DNA of 64,000 bases from Salipaludibacillus sp. CUR1 (GTDB lineage Bacteria; Bacillota; Bacilli; Bacillales; Salisediminibacteriaceae), in contig NZ_JAIWPE010000016.1 in NCBI RefSeq assembly GCF_021028955.1, forward strand, positions 1 to 64,000, in the 5' to 3' direction. Below are positions 10,461-19,193 of this stretch, piece by piece. Made by a program: the position numbers and the translations under genes. Positions within the stretch are counted from its first letter, which is position 1. Each line of letters begins with the position of its first letter. The notes under the pieces were generated by a model, which saw only the letters and a list, made by a program, of their open reading frames with translations, was not told the origin of the DNA and did not search any database.

Positions 10461-11096
10461 GTGAAGCACCGTAAAACATATCATTCTATGGAAATTAAAG
10501 CACAAGATGACAGACTGTTTCTTATTGAAGGCCCTGTTAAAAAACATGTAATTGAAGAATGTATTTTTGATGAAGGACTTCTCGCTTTCCGTCCTCCTCC
10601 TCAACAAAAAAAAGCCCTTCTTAAAGTAGCAGATCTGGATGAAAGCCGAATTATCGTTGCAAGGGAAGATAACAAGATAGTCGGCTATGCTATTTATCTT
10701 TATCCCGACCCTCTCGAAAGATGGTCGGAAGTAGAACTGGATAATCTCCTCGAACTGGGCGCTATAGAAGTCTCTGCTAATTACAGAGGGTATCAAATAG
10801 CCAAAAACCTTCTGAAAGTCTCGATGATGGATGATGCAATGGAGGATTATATTATTATTACTACGGAGTATTATTGGCATTGGGATTTGCGGGGGACAGG
10901 CCTGTCAATTTGGGAGTACAGAGATGTGATGGAAAAAGTTATGAAAACAGGCGGGCTGGAATGGTATGCGACAGATGACCCGGAAATCTGTTCGCACCCG
11001 GCCAACTGCCTGATGGCGCGAATTGGTAAGCGTGTTTCTCCCGACGCTGTACACGAATTTAACCGTGTGAGATTTAAACATAAATATATGTTCTGA
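10461..11096 (+). CDS. acuA: Acetoin utilization N-acetyltransferase AcuA
   Basis: AcuA is a GNAT-family lysine acetyltransferase that, in B. subtilis, acetylates and inactivates acetyl-CoA synthetase AcsA. The 211-residue protein has the acetyl-CoA-binding GNAT core, with a segment resembling motif A near ANYRGYQIAKNLL. I choose the GTG start because AAGGTGG lies seven bases upstream; an ATG two codons earlier is only one base from that site. The resulting N-terminus (MKHRKTYHS) resembles that of B. subtilis AcuA. It is the first gene of acuABC. The usual divergent partner acsA is absent here. Confidence 0.93.
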   Translation: MKHRKTYHSMEIKAQDDRLFLIEGPVKKHVIEECIFDEGLLAFRPPPQQKKALLKVADLDESRIIVAREDNKIVGYAIYLYPDPLERWSEVELDNLLELGAIEVSANYRGYQIAKNLLKVSMMDDAMEDYIIITTEYYWHWDLRGTGLSIWEYRDVMEKVMKTGGLEWYATDDPEICSHPANCLMARIGKRVSPDAVHEFNRVRFKHKYMF

Positions 11097-11110
11097 GAAC
11101 AGGAAGGGGT

Positions 11111-11761
11111 ATGTCAGTGAATGTAAGAGATATTATGAAGAAAGATGTTATAGTGGCGCAACGGGATATGCCTGTGTCGGAAGCTCTCGATTTAATGAAA
11201 ACACATAAAATAAGGCATTTGCCAATCGTTAATAAACAAAATGAAATATTAGGAATTGTGTCAGACAGGGATTTAAGGGACGCTGCTCCCTCAATTTTTG
11301 ATGAGAAGCATAAAGAGTTTATTAACCTTCCTGTTTCCAAGGTTATGATAGAAGATGTCATAACTGCTCTTCCGCTTGATTTTGTCGAAGAATCAGCCAA
11401 TACGATGACTGAGAATCAGATCAGCTGCCTCCCAGTTGAAGAAGACGGCGTCCTTGCAGGAATAATTACAGAAACTGATTTGCTCCTTACTCTTGTAAGG
11501 TTGACCGGGGCCGCTATGCCAACTTCACGTCTTGAAATTGAGGTGCCAAATGAAAGCGGACAGCTATCTGAGGTGTCCAACATTATAAAGGATCACCAAA
11601 TTAATATTCAAAGCGTTCTGGTTTACCAGTCTTTTAGTGATAACACTAAAAAAATTCTTGTATTCCGCGTCCAGTGTATGGATATGCGCTCCTTATTGAA
11701 ATCATTGAAAGAAGCAAATTATAAGATTATCTGGCCTACAGAGTTGGAGATGAAACCATGA
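11111..11761 (+). CDS. acuB: Acetoin utilization protein AcuB (CBS-CBS-ACT)
   Basis: AcuB is a small regulatory protein of unknown biochemical role linked to acetoin use and AcsA control. The 216 residues contain two CBS domains (about 1-60 and 75-135; HLPIV and CLPVEEDGVLAGIITETDLL are typical pieces) and a C-terminal ACT domain (about 140-210). Adenine nucleotide and amino acid binding are family-based guesses. It lies 14 bp after acuA and overlaps acuC by four bases (ATGA). Length matches B. subtilis AcuB (214). Confidence 0.93.
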   Translation: MSVNVRDIMKKDVIVAQRDMPVSEALDLMKTHKIRHLPIVNKQNEILGIVSDRDLRDAAPSIFDEKHKEFINLPVSKVMIEDVITALPLDFVEESANTMTENQISCLPVEEDGVLAGIITETDLLLTLVRLTGAAMPTSRLEIEVPNESGQLSEVSNIIKDHQINIQSVLVYQSFSDNTKKILVFRVQCMDMRSLLKSLKEANYKIIWPTELEMKP

Positions 11762-12933
11762 GTCAGGAAGCAGCATATATTTTTTCACCCGAGCAACTTC
11801 AATATAAATTTCATAATGAGCACCCTTTCAACCAGCATCGTTTATCAATAACAAACGACTTACTGATGAAACTTGGCGCGCTATCCCCTGAAACTATATT
11901 GCCTGCCAGAAAAGCGACCATTGACGAGCTATTGCTGATTCATGATGAAGACTATGTTCAAGCAGTTATAGGTGCAGCAGAGGGACAAAGCCGTTCGTCT
12001 TACCGGACGACCTTCGGCATAGGAACCGAAGATACCCCGGTCTTTCCTCATATGCATGACGCGGCCGCATGGCTTGTAGGAGGAACGCTGGCAGCAGTGG
12101 ATTATGTTTTTGACAGCGGTTACAAACATGCTTTAAACCTGGGCGGCGGACTCCACCACGGGTTCAGAGGGAAAGCTTCAGGTTTCTGTATATATAATGA
12201 CAGTTCCATTGCTATTGAATATATACGTAAAAAATATGATGCCCGCGTACTGTATGTAGATACAGACGCTCATCACGGGGATGGGGTCCAATGGGCTTTC
12301 TACAATGACCCGGATGTTTGTACGCTCTCTTTTCATGAAAGCGGACGTTTTCTCTTTCCAGGTACAGGCCATGTCAACGAGAGAGGACATGGAGACGGGT
12401 ATGGATATTCTTTTAATATTCCGCTTGAAGCATTTACTGAAGACGAGTCATGGCTGGTGGCTTACAAAGCAGCTATGCGGGAGGTGACAGAATACTTTAA
12501 GCCGGATATTATCTTAACCCAGAATGGAGCTGATGCCCATTACTATGATCCACTTACCCACCTTTGCGGGACGATCAATATTTTTCATGAGATTCCTAAA
12601 TTAGCACATGAACTGGCTCACGAATTCTGCGGCGGGAAATGGATAGCAGTCGGTGGAGGCGGCTACGACATCTGGAGAGTTGTCCCAAGAGCATGGTCTT
12701 TAATTTGGCTTGAAATGTCAGAACAGAAGGAAACTCTTAAACAATCTATTCCTAAAGTATGGCTGGATAACTGGCAAGAGGAAGCTCCTGTGCAGCTTCC
12801 GCCTGAATGGCATGATCCAAAAGGGCTGTATCCGATGATTCCACGCAAAAAAGAAATTGAAAAAAAGAATGAACGAACGTTATTAAAAGCATTAAAACCT
12901 ATTTACGACCAGCAAAAAAAAGTTAAATCTTAG
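11758..12933 (+). CDS. acuC: Histone-deacetylase-like protein deacetylase AcuC
   Basis: AcuC is a zinc-dependent deacetylase of the HDAC/arginase fold that removes the acetyl group placed by AcuA on AcsA. The 391-residue protein shows GGGLHHG, the metal and catalytic segment DTDAHHGDG with the histidine pair at 172-173, and QNGADAHYYDPL. Length matches B. subtilis AcuC (387). Start and stop overlap (ATGA) with acuB, so the three acu genes are coupled. A bidirectional terminator shared with mtnN follows. Confidence 0.95.
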   Translation: MSQEAAYIFSPEQLQYKFHNEHPFNQHRLSITNDLLMKLGALSPETILPARKATIDELLLIHDEDYVQAVIGAAEGQSRSSYRTTFGIGTEDTPVFPHMHDAAAWLVGGTLAAVDYVFDSGYKHALNLGGGLHHGFRGKASGFCIYNDSSIAIEYIRKKYDARVLYVDTDAHHGDGVQWAFYNDPDVCTLSFHESGRFLFPGTGHVNERGHGDGYGYSFNIPLEAFTEDESWLVAYKAAMREVTEYFKPDIILTQNGADAHYYDPLTHLCGTINIFHEIPKLAHELAHEFCGGKWIAVGGGGYDIWRVVPRAWSLIWLEMSEQKETLKQSIPKVWLDNWQEEAPVQLPPEWHDPKGLYPMIPRKKEIEKKNERTLLKALKPIYDQQKKVKS

Positions 12934-12978
12934 TCTCGCATTAACTTCTGCCTGCTTTTTTAACAAATCAACAGCAGT

Positions 12979-13009
12979 AAAAAACGAGGATTATTTTTCC
13001 TCGTTTTTT
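12979..13009. terminator. Bidirectional terminator between acuC and mtnN
   Basis: AAAAAACGAGGA and TCCTCGTTTTTT form a perfect 12-bp stem. It serves both convergent genes and overlaps the last codons of mtnN. Confidence 0.92.
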
Positions 13010-13704
13010 ATGCTTTTCATCATTTCGGCAACAATTTTTGCCGAATTATCCGCGGCTATTTTCATGAAGTCCTGAAAATTTCTGCTGGCTTCCCCATTGG
13101 CTTTGTCTGAAATAGAGCGGATAACGACATAAGGAATGTTGTTAAAGCAGGCTGCCTGAGCAACTGCGGCACCTTCCATTTCCACACAGTCAGCATTGAA
13201 CAACTCGCGAAGTTCTCTTATTTTCTCTTTATCGGCTATAAACTGGTCACCGCTTACTACTTTTCCTTTTAATACTTTCTGCTGTCCGGCTGTTTTCTGT
13301 GCTGAGTTGAAAGCTGTATCAACAAGAGCCGGATCTGCCTTAAAATCAGAAGGGCCATTAAACATAGGTATAGTCCCTTTCTTAAAGCCTAGAGGAGACG
13401 CGTCAATATCATGCTGCTGGCAAGAAACAGAAATGAGTATATCCCCCGCTTCAAGGCTGGGATTCGCAGCTCCCGCTACCCCGGTAAAAATAATTTTTGT
13501 AACATGAAATAAATCGATCATTTTTTGAGCAGCCATAGCTGCATTAACTTTACCTACACCGCTTTTTACAAGGACAGTCTCTTCCCCGTTCCAGTTTCCT
13601 TTATAGAACGTCTGATGACCCTTTTCAACTTTAACGGATTTTTCAATATACTCCTGAAAGTAATCTATTTCTTCGTCGATGGCTCCTATAATTCCTATCG
13701 CCAT
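12991..13704 (-). CDS. mtnN: 5'-methylthioadenosine/S-adenosylhomocysteine nucleosidase
   Basis: MtnN cleaves adenine from methylthioadenosine and S-adenosylhomocysteine, feeding methionine salvage and removing methyltransferase inhibitors. The 237-residue protein has the phosphorylase/nucleosidase fold with an early glutamate (IGAIDEEI), TGVAGA, and the substrate-binding VEMEGAA near residue 175 followed by ISDKA. Length is typical (about 230). AAGGAGTGG precedes the ATG. It is a single gene, convergent with acuC; the terminator stem overlaps its 3' end. Confidence 0.96.
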   Translation of the reverse strand: MAIGIIGAIDEEIDYFQEYIEKSVKVEKGHQTFYKGNWNGEETVLVKSGVGKVNAAMAAQKMIDLFHVTKIIFTGVAGAANPSLEAGDILISVSCQQHDIDASPLGFKKGTIPMFNGPSDFKADPALVDTAFNSAQKTAGQQKVLKGKVVSGDQFIADKEKIRELRELFNADCVEMEGAAVAQAACFNNIPYVVIRSISDKANGEASRNFQDFMKIAADNSAKIVAEMMKSIKNEEK

Positions 13705-13811
13705 TACTAACCACTCCTTTTTAAAATGGCTTTATTAAAATTCATTGCGAGTTTTCATAAATTTACGAAATACCATGCTTAAAAACACAGCTTGCATCAA
13801 GCTGATGAAAA

Positions 13812-14062
13812 CATACACACACCTCCGGTGAACGAAGGCGAGGACACCCGGAGGAGCGGCGCAGTTTGAAATCCACTTTCCCAAAGCAGTCCATGGGAAA
13901 ATTAGTTGAAGACAAGCCCTCGGGTAAAGAAAACACAGCGAACTTCCACACGGATGTGGTGACTTCGGCGTTTTCACAGGACGTGAAGGAGTTAGCCGAA
14001 GATCCCTGCGACGATGTTGCACTTATGCCTGTGGTATAAGCCTTCGCCGCGAGTGAACCCAC
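13812..14062. repeat. Structured intergenic repeat element
   Basis: This GC-richer island lies in the 484-bp gap between mtnN and motS. It contains several hairpins: CCTCCGG with CCGGAGG, TTCCC with GGGAA, CCACA-CGGA-TGTGG, CTTCGGC with GCCGAAG enclosing TTCAC-AGGA-CGTGAA, and CTTATGCC-TGT-GGTATAAG. CGAAGGC near the left end can pair with GCCTTCG near the right end. A core of about 45 nt (CCGG, GAAGG, ACACCC, AGGAG) recurs in diverged form at 52789-52851 and more weakly at 50610-50675. It looks like a Bacillaceae interspersed repeat; ORFs crossing it lack start signals and I treat them as spurious. Confidence 0.55.
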
Positions 14063-14158
14063 TGATTAAGTAAGCTCTTTTTGAATTGACTGCTCCCGCA
14101 CTTGATCCAGAGTAAGAGAATTAAAAAGTCAGCACTTACCTTTAACTAAGCCAAAATA

Positions 14159-14186
14159 TAAAAAATCCGGTGTTAATCCCCGGATT
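14159..14186 (-). terminator. motS terminator
   Basis: AATCCGG and CCGGATT form a 7-bp stem, followed on the minus strand by six T. It lies directly after the motS stop. Confidence 0.8.
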
Positions 14187-14188
14187 AA

Positions 14189-14962
14189 TTAATATAAATC
14201 ACTCTTGTCGTATGCCGGATCCGAAATAACTATAACTACCCGCCGGTTTTTCTGAAGATTATCAGCGGTCGTGTTAGGAACAACCGGCCGTGTGTCCCCA
14301 TACCCTACTGCAAGAAACCTGCCAGGCTCCAGCTCTTTATCCGATATTAGAAACCTTATCACACTGCTCGCTCTTGCTCCTGATAATTCCCAATTTGAAG
14401 GGTATTGGGCAGTGTTAATAGGACGGCTGTCAGTATGGCCTTCAACTTTTACCATATTGGGGATTCCATTCAGCAAAGTTCCTACTTTCCCCAGAAAAGG
14501 CTCTGCATCCTTAATGATATCAGCTCTTGCCGTCTTAAACAGGGCTTGCTCCTGTAACACAAGCACGACTCCCCTGTCATCCCTGGAAACCGTTATCTCA
14601 TCTTGCAAATCATTTGTCTCCAAGTAATCTTCAACCTCTTCAAGCAAAAGATCCAGCTGTTCATTCATTTCCTCTCCGTCTAATTCAGTTGAGAGATCAG
14701 AGGATTCACCTTCTTCTTCATAAGGATCAACTTTTACATCCCGGTCTTCAGCAGGATTTTCAAAAGGGATGAGTGAGGGATAAAAATCGAAAACAGCTCT
14801 GTCCTGAAAAGAATCAGCGATGGCACGGAATTTATTTGCGTCAACTACCGACATGGAAAATAAAAGGATGAAGAAAACGAGAATAAGTGTCATCATATCG
14901 GAGAATGTGACCATCCATTTAGGAGCCCCTTTGTCCTGTTGAGTGTTCCTCCGTCTATCCAT
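14189..14962 (-). CDS. motS: Flagellar motor stator protein MotS (MotB family)
   Basis: MotS is the peptidoglycan-anchored stator subunit that pairs with MotP to power flagellar rotation, by sodium ions in characterised Bacillus homologues. The 257-residue protein has one N-terminal membrane helix with the essential aspartate at residue 22 (TFSDMMTLI), an acidic linker, and a C-terminal OmpA/MotB domain (about 130-245) with VEGHTDSRP and NRRV. It overlaps motP by eight bases. Sodium coupling is inferred from position behind ccpA, as for B. subtilis motPS (ytxDE), not from a proven residue. Confidence 0.93.
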   Translation of the reverse strand: MDRRRNTQQDKGAPKWMVTFSDMMTLILVFFILLFSMSVVDANKFRAIADSFQDRAVFDFYPSLIPFENPAEDRDVKVDPYEEEGESSDLSTELDGEEMNEQLDLLLEEVEDYLETNDLQDEITVSRDDRGVVLVLQEQALFKTARADIIKDAEPFLGKVGTLLNGIPNMVKVEGHTDSRPINTAQYPSNWELSGARASSVIRFLISDKELEPGRFLAVGYGDTRPVVPNTTADNLQKNRRVVIVISDPAYDKSDLY

Positions 14963-15767
14963 TCACAACCTTCTCCTCCAGCACTTCCTCCTCCTCTGTC
15001 TTTATATGATTAGGAAGGAAAGCACTTAACTTTTCTTCTAATATCTTAGGGTTCTGCCCGGATTGTACCCCTATGACACCTTCTACTACAATTTGTTTAA
15101 CAAAAACTTCTTCCTCCGTGCTTAAAGCCAATTTATTTGCCATAGGATTAAATACAAGGTTAGCTAAAAGCGTTCCGTATAAGGTCGTTAATAAAGCTAT
15201 AGCCATATTAGGACCTAAGGTGGCAGGGTCATTTAAATTTTGCAGCATCAGCACGAGTCCCACCAGCGTTCCGATCATCCCCCAGGCCGGAGCATACTCT
15301 CCTGCTTTCTCTAGAATATACCGGCCTTTCCGGTGTCTTTCTTCCATAGCTACCACTTCTGCCATCATAATATCTTTTATAATATCCGGTTCTATGCCGT
15401 CTACTGCCAGCAGAACTCCTTTTTTAATAAAAGGATCCTCTACATCTTCCAACCCGGCTTCCAGCGCAAGAAGACCTTCCCGTCTCGCTCTGGAAGAAAG
15501 ATTTACAAACGTATCAATTAATTCTTGCAAATTAAGTTCTTTAGTTTGAAACGTTTCCTTGATGACTTTAGGGAGGACTCGTAAATCTGATATAGAGAAG
15601 TTAATGAGCATCGCCGCAGTCAGGCCTCCTAAAACAATGAACATGGAAGCAACCTGAATAAAATCCGTCAGTTCACCTGACCCTGCTGCATTTGTATAAA
15701 TAGCTGCCAAAAGAGCCGTTAACCCTATAAATATTCCTATTGGTGTTAATAAGTCGATTTTTTTCAT
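14955..15767 (-). CDS. motP: Flagellar motor stator protein MotP (MotA family)
   Basis: MotP is the ion-channel stator subunit with four membrane helices and a cytoplasmic loop that contacts the rotor. The 270-residue protein has helices near residues 5-22, 32-50, 145-168 and 175-198, and the family segment EYAPAWGMIGTLVGLV with the proline-containing third helix. I start it at MKKIDLL, preceded by GGGAGAGGG; an eight-codon extension has no Shine-Dalgarno. B. subtilis MotP has 272 residues. It lies about 120 bp downstream of ccpA and overlaps motS. Confidence 0.93.
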   Translation of the reverse strand: MKKIDLLTPIGIFIGLTALLAAIYTNAAGSGELTDFIQVASMFIVLGGLTAAMLINFSISDLRVLPKVIKETFQTKELNLQELIDTFVNLSSRARREGLLALEAGLEDVEDPFIKKGVLLAVDGIEPDIIKDIMMAEVVAMEERHRKGRYILEKAGEYAPAWGMIGTLVGLVLMLQNLNDPATLGPNMAIALLTTLYGTLLANLVFNPMANKLALSTEEEVFVKQIVVEGVIGVQSGQNPKILEEKLSAFLPNHIKTEEEEVLEEKVVNG

Positions 15768-15838
15768 AACCCTCTCCCTAACCCTGCACATTTCTCATAC
15801 ATTTTATTTCTATATAGAGAACGCTCCAATTAAGGAAA

Positions 15839-15869
15839 GGCCTCCGCCATTAAAAAGGGGCGGAAAGCC
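15839..15869 (-). terminator. Terminator between ccpA and motPS, probably leaky
   Basis: GGC-TTT-CCGCC and GGCGG-A-GGCC form an interrupted stem, followed on the minus strand by TTTCCTTAATT. No obvious promoter for motP lies in the remaining gap, so motPS may depend on read-through from ccpA. Confidence 0.5.
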
Positions 15870-15888
15870 CTGAAAAGGATAAAACAGC

Positions 15889-16902
15889 TCAGTCTTCTTC
15901 ACCAAAAGATGTGGATTGACGATATTCCACCCTGTGCGGAAGCAGGACTACTTTATCTGTCACCTCTTCTTCGTTCATATATTTTGTTAATAAACGCATA
16001 GAGACAGCACCGATATCATACATAGGCTGCACAACTGTCGTTAAAGTCGGCCGTACCATTGTTGCAAGTCTGGTGTTGTCAAATCCGATAATTTCAAAAT
16101 CATCCGGAACCTTGAACCCTGCATCCTGAGCTCCGTGAATGACCCCAAGGGCCATTTCGTCGGTGGATGCGAAAATAGCTGTCGGTTTTTCATCCAGCTT
16201 AAGAAGTGATTCCATAGCTTCCAAGCCTGAGTCATAAGTATAATCTCCAATGATTACAAGATCTTCATTCAAATCGAGACCAGCATCCTGGAGGGCTTTT
16301 TTATATCCGGCAAATTTCATATACCCGTTAATAGGATCTTCCAAGGTTCCTGAGAGCATGGCTATTTTTTTATGGCCCTGCCCTGTTAATGCGGCTACCG
16401 CATCATAAGCTGCCTGCTTATAGTCAATATTAACTGAAGGGAACTCTTTCTGGTCATCAATAGTTGCCGACAGAACAATAGGCACCGGTGAATTCTTGAA
16501 AGTTTCTTCGTGTTCCTTAGTAATTTCTCCACCCATAAACACAATACCATCTACCTGTTTTTCCAGAAGCGTGTTAATTAAATGAATTTCTTTCTCTTTA
16601 TTCTGGTCAGAATTACATAAGATAATATTGTATTTATACATTGTTGCAATATCTTCTATTCCTCTGGCGAGCTCCGAAAAGAACGTGCTCGAAATATCAG
16701 GAATAATTACACCTACTGTAGTTGTACGTTTACTTGCCAGACCTCTTGCCACAGCATTTGGCCTGTATCCGAGCCGTTCAATTGCCTCAAGGACTTTCTT
16801 TCTTGTCGTCGGTTTGACATTAGGATTGCCGTTCACCACACGGGAAACTGTTGCCATAGACACTCCTGCTTCTCTTGCTACATCATAAATAGTTATATTC
16901 AT
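15889..16902 (-). CDS. ccpA: Catabolite control protein A
   Basis: CcpA is the LacI-family master regulator of carbon catabolite control; with HPr-Ser-P it binds cre sites such as the one at lutP in this window. The 337-residue protein has an N-terminal helix-turn-helix and hinge helix (residues 3-60: [19 protein letters not shown], then PNAVARGLA) and a periplasmic-binding-like core. I start it at MNITIYD, preceded by AAGGAGGAGCAACAG; a 14-codon upstream extension is spurious. B. subtilis CcpA has 334 residues. A terminator and then motPS follow on the same strand. Confidence 0.97.
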   Translation of the reverse strand: MNITIYDVAREAGVSMATVSRVVNGNPNVKPTTRKKVLEAIERLGYRPNAVARGLASKRTTTVGVIIPDISSTFFSELARGIEDIATMYKYNIILCNSDQNKEKEIHLINTLLEKQVDGIVFMGGEITKEHEETFKNSPVPIVLSATIDDQKEFPSVNIDYKQAAYDAVAALTGQGHKKIAMLSGTLEDPINGYMKFAGYKKALQDAGLDLNEDLVIIGDYTYDSGLEAMESLLKLDEKPTAIFASTDEMALGVIHGAQDAGFKVPDDFEIIGFDNTRLATMVRPTLTTVVQPMYDIGAVSMRLLTKYMNEEEVTDKVVLLPHRVEYRQSTSFGEED

Positions 16903-16963
16903 CTGTTGCTCCTCCTTATATATCATACATGATATGGTTTTCATACTTTCATAATGTACTGCT

Positions 16964-16992
16964 ATAATACGACACTTTCAGGAGGCGCGCAA
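16964..16992 (-). promoter_or_regulatory. Promoter of ccpA
   Basis: TTGCGC (16992-16987) and TATTAT (16969-16964) are separated by 17 bp on the minus strand, about 60 bp upstream of the ccpA start. Confidence 0.65.
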
Positions 16993-17093
16993 ATTCTTAT
17001 ATTATATCGTCACGTCCCCGCCAAAAGTTAAGAATTCTTCATAAATTTCTTACTGCTTTGCATTTAAACATCCCGCTTTTTTTCCATTAAAAG

Positions 17094-17657
17094 TTAATAT
17101 TCGACATATGTTTTCTGAACTATTTTCTTATGTTCCCCAAAACGATTTTTCATAATAGTATATTGCAGCCTATATGGTATTTTTCCTTCCATAACTTCCA
17201 TTTCCACTACAGAATGGACAGTAGTGTGCTGGATAAGAGAGATTGTATTTTCTGTTGCATCCTCGATTGTTGGATACTTTGCGTCAATGACGGCAGCTAA
17301 ATATTCTCCATCTTTACTTAAGCTTAAATCAGACAATTTGCGAGCCATCGTATCAGCGAGTTCAATTGATAGAACGGCCTGGAAGTATTCAAACAAATCA
17401 TTTTTTGATTTGAACTCGTCCGGAAACACTGGAACCCCATCTTCATTCAGCACGGCCTCTTTGACCGGCTTTTGTATATGTGCTTCTGCTTCATAAATAA
17501 ATGCTACGAGATCTTCCTTTTCTTCAGCGGTATAATGAGGCTTTGAAAACTTTGTAAATTCTATTGGCGTATTAACATTATAATTGCTTAACGTGCATCC
17601 ATTTAACAAATATAACAAACACACACATAAAATAGCTGAACTTTTTTTAAAACGCAT
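17094..17657 (-). CDS. Uncharacterised lipoprotein
   Basis: I do not recognise this 187-residue protein. It has a short positively charged N-terminus, a hydrophobic signal segment and a lipobox LLNGC with the lipidated cysteine at position 21, so it should be tethered to the outer face of the membrane. The mature part is mixed charged/hydrophobic with no repeats or known catalytic motif. AAGGGTGGGATACAA precedes the ATG. It stands between aroA and ccpA on the same strand and has its own leader of about 110 bp. Function unknown. Confidence 0.85.
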   Translation of the reverse strand: MRFKKSSAILCVCLLYLLNGCTLSNYNVNTPIEFTKFSKPHYTAEEKEDLVAFIYEAEAHIQKPVKEAVLNEDGVPVFPDEFKSKNDLFEYFQAVLSIELADTMARKLSDLSLSKDGEYLAAVIDAKYPTIEDATENTISLIQHTTVHSVVEMEVMEGKIPYRLQYTIMKNRFGEHKKIVQKTYVEY

Positions 17658-17726
17658 TTGTATCCCACCCTTATTTATAGAGTGTCACAAAAGCGTTTCA
17701 TCTATTCTTGCTTAATCTCAAAACAG

Positions 17727-17759
17727 GAAAAAGCTCCTTGATATGAAAGGAGCTTTTCC
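17727..17759 (-). terminator. aroA terminator
   Basis: GGAAAAGCTCCTT and AAGGAGCTTTTCC form a near-perfect stem with a short loop. On the minus strand the second arm contributes the T-run (AGCTTTTTCC). Confidence 0.85.
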
Positions 17760-17768
17760 GTTGCATCT

Positions 17769-18863
17769 TTATTTTACTTCAGCTGTCTTTTTCTTATAAA
17801 GACCTGATTCTTCAAGGCGTGCCATAAATTCGTGGAATTGAGGAATGTCCATTTGCTGAGCTGAATCAGACAATGCTACTGCCGGATCAGGGTGAACCTC
17901 TGTCATTACCCCGTCAGCCCCGACTGCCAATGCCGCTTTGGCGGTTGGAAGAAGAAGATCCCGCCGTCCTGTCGAGTGAGTAACGTCTACAAAGACAGGC
18001 AAGTGAGTTTCCTGTTTCAGGATTGGTACAGCCGAAATGTCAAGCGTATTTCTGGTTGCTTTTTCGTAAGTTCGAATTCCTCTTTCACAAAGCATAATAT
18101 TTCCGTTGCCTTTTGAATGTATATATTCAGCAGCATTAATAAACTCAGATATTGTGGCAGAAAGCCCGCGCTTTAATAAGATTGGTTTATCTACACTTCC
18201 TGCAGCTTTCAGCAGTTCAAAGTTTTGCATGTTTCTGGCACCAATCTGGATGACATCGAGGTAATCCACCGCTTTTTCAATATCGTGAGGGGTGACAATT
18301 TCACTAATAACAGCCAGGTCATGTTTATCTGCTACTTCTTTAAGAATTTTCAGTCCTTCTTCTCCAAGGCCCTGGAAGTCATAAGGAGATGTTCTTGGTT
18401 TGAATGCACCGCCTCTTAAAAACTTAATCCCTTCTTTTTTCAAAGCTTTCGCTACTTCGTCTACCTGCTCAAAGCTTTCAACAGAACAAGGGCCTGCTAT
18501 TAATTTTTGCTCACCATTTCCGACTTTTTCGCCACGAATGGTTACGATGGTATCTTCAGGATGTTTTTTACGGGAAACCAGCAATGCTTTCCTGTGATCG
18601 TCTTCCTGTAGCTCCAGACTCGCCTTAAAGATTTCTTTAAAAATATGCTGAAGGGTGGATGTTTCAAAAGGTCCCTCATTATTTGCCTCAATTGAATCAA
18701 GCATTTTTCGTTCTCGTACCGGGTCAAACCTGTTAAGACCCTGCGCACTCTTCACTCGACCAATTTCCTGAGCAATTTTTGCCCGTTCATTAATTAACTC
18801 TACCAGCTGATCATTTACTTTATCCAACTGGCCTCTCAGCTCTTCTAATTGTTCATTACCCAT
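17769..18863 (-). CDS. aroA: Bifunctional chorismate mutase / DAHP synthase
   Basis: This protein catalyses the first step of the shikimate pathway (phosphoenolpyruvate plus erythrose 4-phosphate to DAHP) and also carries a chorismate mutase. The 364 residues are an AroQ-type mutase domain (about 1-85; [17 protein letters not shown], with RVK and R-x-RE motifs) fused to a type Ib (KDO8P-like) DAHP synthase (about 100-355; [33 protein letters not shown]). B. subtilis AroA(G) has 358 residues and the same fusion; the mutase domain allows feedback by chorismate and prephenate. GGAG lies eight bases before the ATG. An 11-bp inverted repeat overlaps its promoter. Confidence 0.97.
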   Translation of the reverse strand: MGNEQLEELRGQLDKVNDQLVELINERAKIAQEIGRVKSAQGLNRFDPVRERKMLDSIEANNEGPFETSTLQHIFKEIFKASLELQEDDHRKALLVSRKKHPEDTIVTIRGEKVGNGEQKLIAGPCSVESFEQVDEVAKALKKEGIKFLRGGAFKPRTSPYDFQGLGEEGLKILKEVADKHDLAVISEIVTPHDIEKAVDYLDVIQIGARNMQNFELLKAAGSVDKPILLKRGLSATISEFINAAEYIHSKGNGNIMLCERGIRTYEKATRNTLDISAVPILKQETHLPVFVDVTHSTGRRDLLLPTAKAALAVGADGVMTEVHPDPAVALSDSAQQMDIPQFHEFMARLEESGLYKKKTAEVK

Positions 18864-18921
18864 TAAGAAAACTCCTCTCTTTGCAGCAAAGTCTTATATG
18901 ACTTTTTTTGATTTAGCCACT

Positions 18922-18950
18922 ATTATATACGATACGTTTAAGAATGTCAC
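18922..18950 (-). promoter_or_regulatory. Sigma-A promoter of aroA
   Basis: GTGACA (18950-18945) and a perfect TATAAT (18927-18922) are separated by 17 bp on the minus strand, about 60 bp before the aroA ATG. Confidence 0.75.
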
Positions 18951-18974
18951 CACCTTTTCTTTAATTCTTAAACG
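18935..18974. promoter_or_regulatory. 11-bp inverted repeat over the aroA promoter
   Basis: CGTTTAAGAAT (18935-18945) and its exact complement ATTCTTAAACG (18964-18974) are 18 bp apart. One arm fills the spacer of the aroA promoter and touches the -35 box; the other lies just upstream. It is upstream of the transcription start, so it is more likely a protein-binding site than an RNA hairpin. The rest of the 395-bp gap up to ytxJ holds the short frame at 19194 and the ytxJ terminator. Confidence 0.55.
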
Positions 18975-19193
18975 CTTTTAAGTGGTAAAGTGGAAGTGGG
19001 CACCTTAATATGCCTTCATATCAGTATGCACGACTCTTCAAAAAAACATATAAATTTTTTCAATCCAAAAAATTTTGGCTAAATTTAGTAAACCCATTAT
19101 GTAATTTATTTGACTTGGCGGTAAGGTGTGAATAAACCAAATTAGAATACAATCAGTATAGTAACCAAAAGCAGGACTTTGACGGGGGTGATC

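Noticed and set aside
13735-14062. Two minus-strand frames of 95 and 99 codons between mtnN and motS
   Set aside because: No Shine-Dalgarno; both run through the structured repeat element and have no recognisable protein features.
17684-17697. Possible cre site upstream of the lipoprotein gene
   Set aside because: Only about 11 of 14 positions match and both key outer bases are wrong.
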